From positions 1 through 8,073 of the forward strand of contig DATLBY010000136.1 of the NCBI GenBank assembly GCA_035526665.1: 8,073 nt of DNA, read 5' to 3'. The stretch is from DATLBY01 sp035526665. Lineage in GTDB: Bacteria > Acidobacteriota > Terriglobia > Bryobacterales > Bryobacteraceae. Positions 6,697 through 8,073 of the stretch are shown here, one piece after another; the first letter of the stretch is position 1, and each line of letters begins with the position of its first letter. The notes under the pieces are model-generated. The model saw nothing but the letters and a program-made list of their open reading frames with translations. It did not search any database and was not told the DNA's origin. The position numbers and the translations under genes were made by a program.

Positions 6697-6705
6697 CGCT
6701 ATCCG
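6690..6705. terminator. Palindrome over opposing stop codons, possible weak terminator
   Basis: CGGGTAGCGCTATCCG is palindromic apart from one pair and can fold as a 6 bp stem with a GCGC loop; the odd pair is G-U in the plus-strand RNA and a mismatch in the minus-strand RNA. The TAG stops of both convergent genes form the symmetric core TAGCGCTA. There is no strong T-run on either side (AACTTTGG follows on the plus strand), so intrinsic termination would be inefficient. Confidence 0.3.
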
Positions 6706-8073
6706 AACTTTGGTATTTGCGAAAGCAGCAGGGCCAGGGCTGCCGCGGCCACGCAGGTCCATGCGAACCAGTCTCCATAGCGCGTATATACCGTCTGATC
6801 CGCGACCAGCGAGAACTGCAATCTGGCCGCAGTCTCCTGGAATGGGCTGAGGATCTGGGTGATGCGTCCAGCTGGGTCGACCGCGGCGGTCAGGCCGTCG
6901 TTCGTGGAACGGAGAATCCAGCGCCGGTTCTCAGCGGCGCGCATACGAACCAGGCTGAGATGCTGTTGCCGGGCGGCCGATTTACCGAAGTAGCCATCGT
7001 TGGAGAGGTTGGCGAACACTTGCGCGCCGCCGGCGGCAAAGCGCCTGACCAGGTGAGGAAAGGCCGATTCATAGCAGATAAAAGCTCCCAGCTTTTCCTT
7101 GCCGAGATCGAAAAGAACGATCTTTTCACCGGCGGCAAACTCGCCGATCTCTCCCGAAATCTTATTCACAAAGCCGAATGGCGTGGGAACGTATTCGCCG
7201 AACGGGACGAGCCAGATTTTGTCGTAGCGTCCCGCCACCTGACCGGAAGGCGTCAGCATCAGCGCGGAATTCAATGGCTGGTTGTTCTGTGTGTGCGCCA
7301 CAGTGCCGATCAGCACACGGGTCCTGGACAGGCGCGCCATATTCGTTACTCCGTCGCGGAAGCCGGTATCGGTGTAGTAATACAGCGGGGCAGGCACCTC
7401 GGGCCAAAGGATCAGCTTGGGGGCGGGGAGACGAGGATCCAGCGCGGACTGTAAGGTGAGGTATTCGAGACGTTTTTGCATGGAAACGACCTCGTTTTGA
7501 TACCATTCCTTGTCCTCGCGAAGGTTTGGTTGCAGCGATACGGCTGATTCGGTACCGCGCGTGGGCGGCGGCAGCGGAGGTAGGAGAAGCATGGCCGGAA
7601 GCAGGAGGACCGGCAGGATCTGAATCCTGGGCCTGCGCAACAGGATCAACGCGATCCCAGTCGCCATCATGCAGAATACAAAGGAGATGCCGTAGACGCC
7701 GGTATAGGGTACGAGGCGCATGGGGACTCCCATATCCACGCCCGCGTTTCCCAGGGTGAGCCAGACGAACCAGAAGAATCCGGGGATTCTCTCGATGGCT
7801 ACCCACAGTGCGGGTATCGAGAGTATGGCAAATCGGTTTTGAATCAATACTCCGGCCAGCAGCCCGAAGGCGCCCAGATGAAACGCTTTCAAGAAGCAGA
7901 ATACAGCGAAAGCGGCGGCGCCTCCGGCCTCACCAACGCCTCCGTGAACCGTTGCCACGAAATGGATCCAGTAACAAACTCCGCCCCAGGAGACAAGGCC
8001 GCAGCCGAAGCCGAGCAAAAAACGATGCTTAGGCTGCCATTCGCGGGCGAGTGCAATCAGCAGGGGTGCTACC
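6699..8073 (-). CDS. lnt: Apolipoprotein N-acyltransferase (N-terminus beyond window edge)
   Basis: Lnt is an inner-membrane enzyme that moves an acyl chain from a phospholipid to the N-terminal cysteine of apolipoproteins, the third step of lipoprotein maturation after Lgt and LspA. The frame stays open to the right edge. Upstream of the TTG at 8018 it reads VAPLLIALAREWQPKHRF, which fits the Lnt N-terminal region, so the TTG is internal and about 50-60 residues are missing. Of the 457 visible residues, the first part holds about five hydrophobic membrane segments, followed by the periplasmic nitrilase domain. The catalytic Glu is in LWPEVPAP (codon 7400-7398), Lys in YDKIWLVPFGEYVP (7220-7218) and Cys in FICYES (7076-7074). 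The NLSNDGYFG and RAAENRRW blocks are also typical. A final membrane helix ends the protein. The gene converges on the GTPase gene with 2 bp between stop codons. Confidence 0.95.
   Translation of the reverse strand, partial: VAPLLIALAREWQPKHRFLLGFGCGLVSWGGVCYWIHFVATVHGGVGEAGGAAAFAVFCFLKAFHLGAFGLLAGVLIQNRFAILSIPALWVAIERIPGFFWFVWLTLGNAGVDMGVPMRLVPYTGVYGISFVFCMMATGIALILLRRPRIQILPVLLLPAMLLLPPLPPPTRGTESAVSLQPNLREDKEWYQNEVVSMQKRLEYLTLQSALDPRLPAPKLILWPEVPAPLYYYTDTGFRDGVTNMARLSRTRVLIGTVAHTQNNQPLNSALMLTPSGQVAGRYDKIWLVPFGEYVPTPFGFVNKISGEIGEFAAGEKIVLFDLGKEKLGAFICYESAFPHLVRRFAAGGAQVFANLSNDGYFGKSAARQQHLSLVRMRAAENRRWILRSTNDGLTAAVDPAGRITQILSPFQETAARLQFSLVADQTVYTRYGDWFAWTCVAAAALALLLSQIPKFG

Noticed and set aside
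6717..7454. 245-codon plus-strand open frame opposite lnt
   Set aside because: No domain is recognisable and the minus strand carries all Lnt catalytic motifs.

Overview
This 8.07 kb window is GC-rich and almost entirely coding. It reads like chromosome from a member of the Acidobacteriota, most likely the Solibacter/Bryobacter side. That assignment is an inference from gene types: a large secreted M14 peptidase, a DUF1080 (3-keto-disaccharide hydrolase family) protein, a xylose-isomerase-like TIM-barrel protein and a divergent YchF-type GTPase. I see no insertion sequence, phage gene, CRISPR array, tRNA or rRNA. No gene shows a frameshift, and only the two genes at the window edges are incomplete.

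Layout, left to right. A TIM-barrel sugar isomerase/epimerase (5' end outside the window) is joined by an ATGA stop/start overlap to a secreted M14 zinc carboxypeptidase-like protein (+). Converging on it is a minus-strand pair: a secreted DUF1080 protein followed, through a TAATG overlap, by a class IV-like histone deacetylase-family enzyme. The deacetylase gene overlaps the 3' end of the peptidase gene by 26 bp. An 86 bp divergent intergenic region is the only non-coding stretch longer than a few bases. From it run, on the plus strand, a MoxR-family AAA+ ATPase and, again through TAATG, a YchF/OLA1-like GTPase with altered switch motifs. The GTPase stop codon lies 2 bp from the stop codon of a convergent apolipoprotein N-acyltransferase gene (lnt, minus strand), whose N-terminal codons lie beyond the right edge.

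Functionally there are three two-gene transcription units plus lnt. The first two units (isomerase + peptidase; DUF1080 + deacetylase) fit scavenging and catabolism of peptides and modified sugars by a heterotrophic soil bacterium. The third couples two P-loop NTPases that are not usual partners. Lnt performs the last step of lipoprotein maturation, which implies a diderm envelope. All three same-strand gene junctions are stop/start overlaps without a clear Shine-Dalgarno sequence, so the downstream genes probably depend on translational coupling.

I found no clear new multi-gene system. The most unusual items are the MoxR-GTPase pair lacking the usual DUF58 partner, the rewritten G2/G3 motifs of the GTPase, the coupled DUF1080-deacetylase pair, and a small palindrome formed by the two opposing TAG stop codons.
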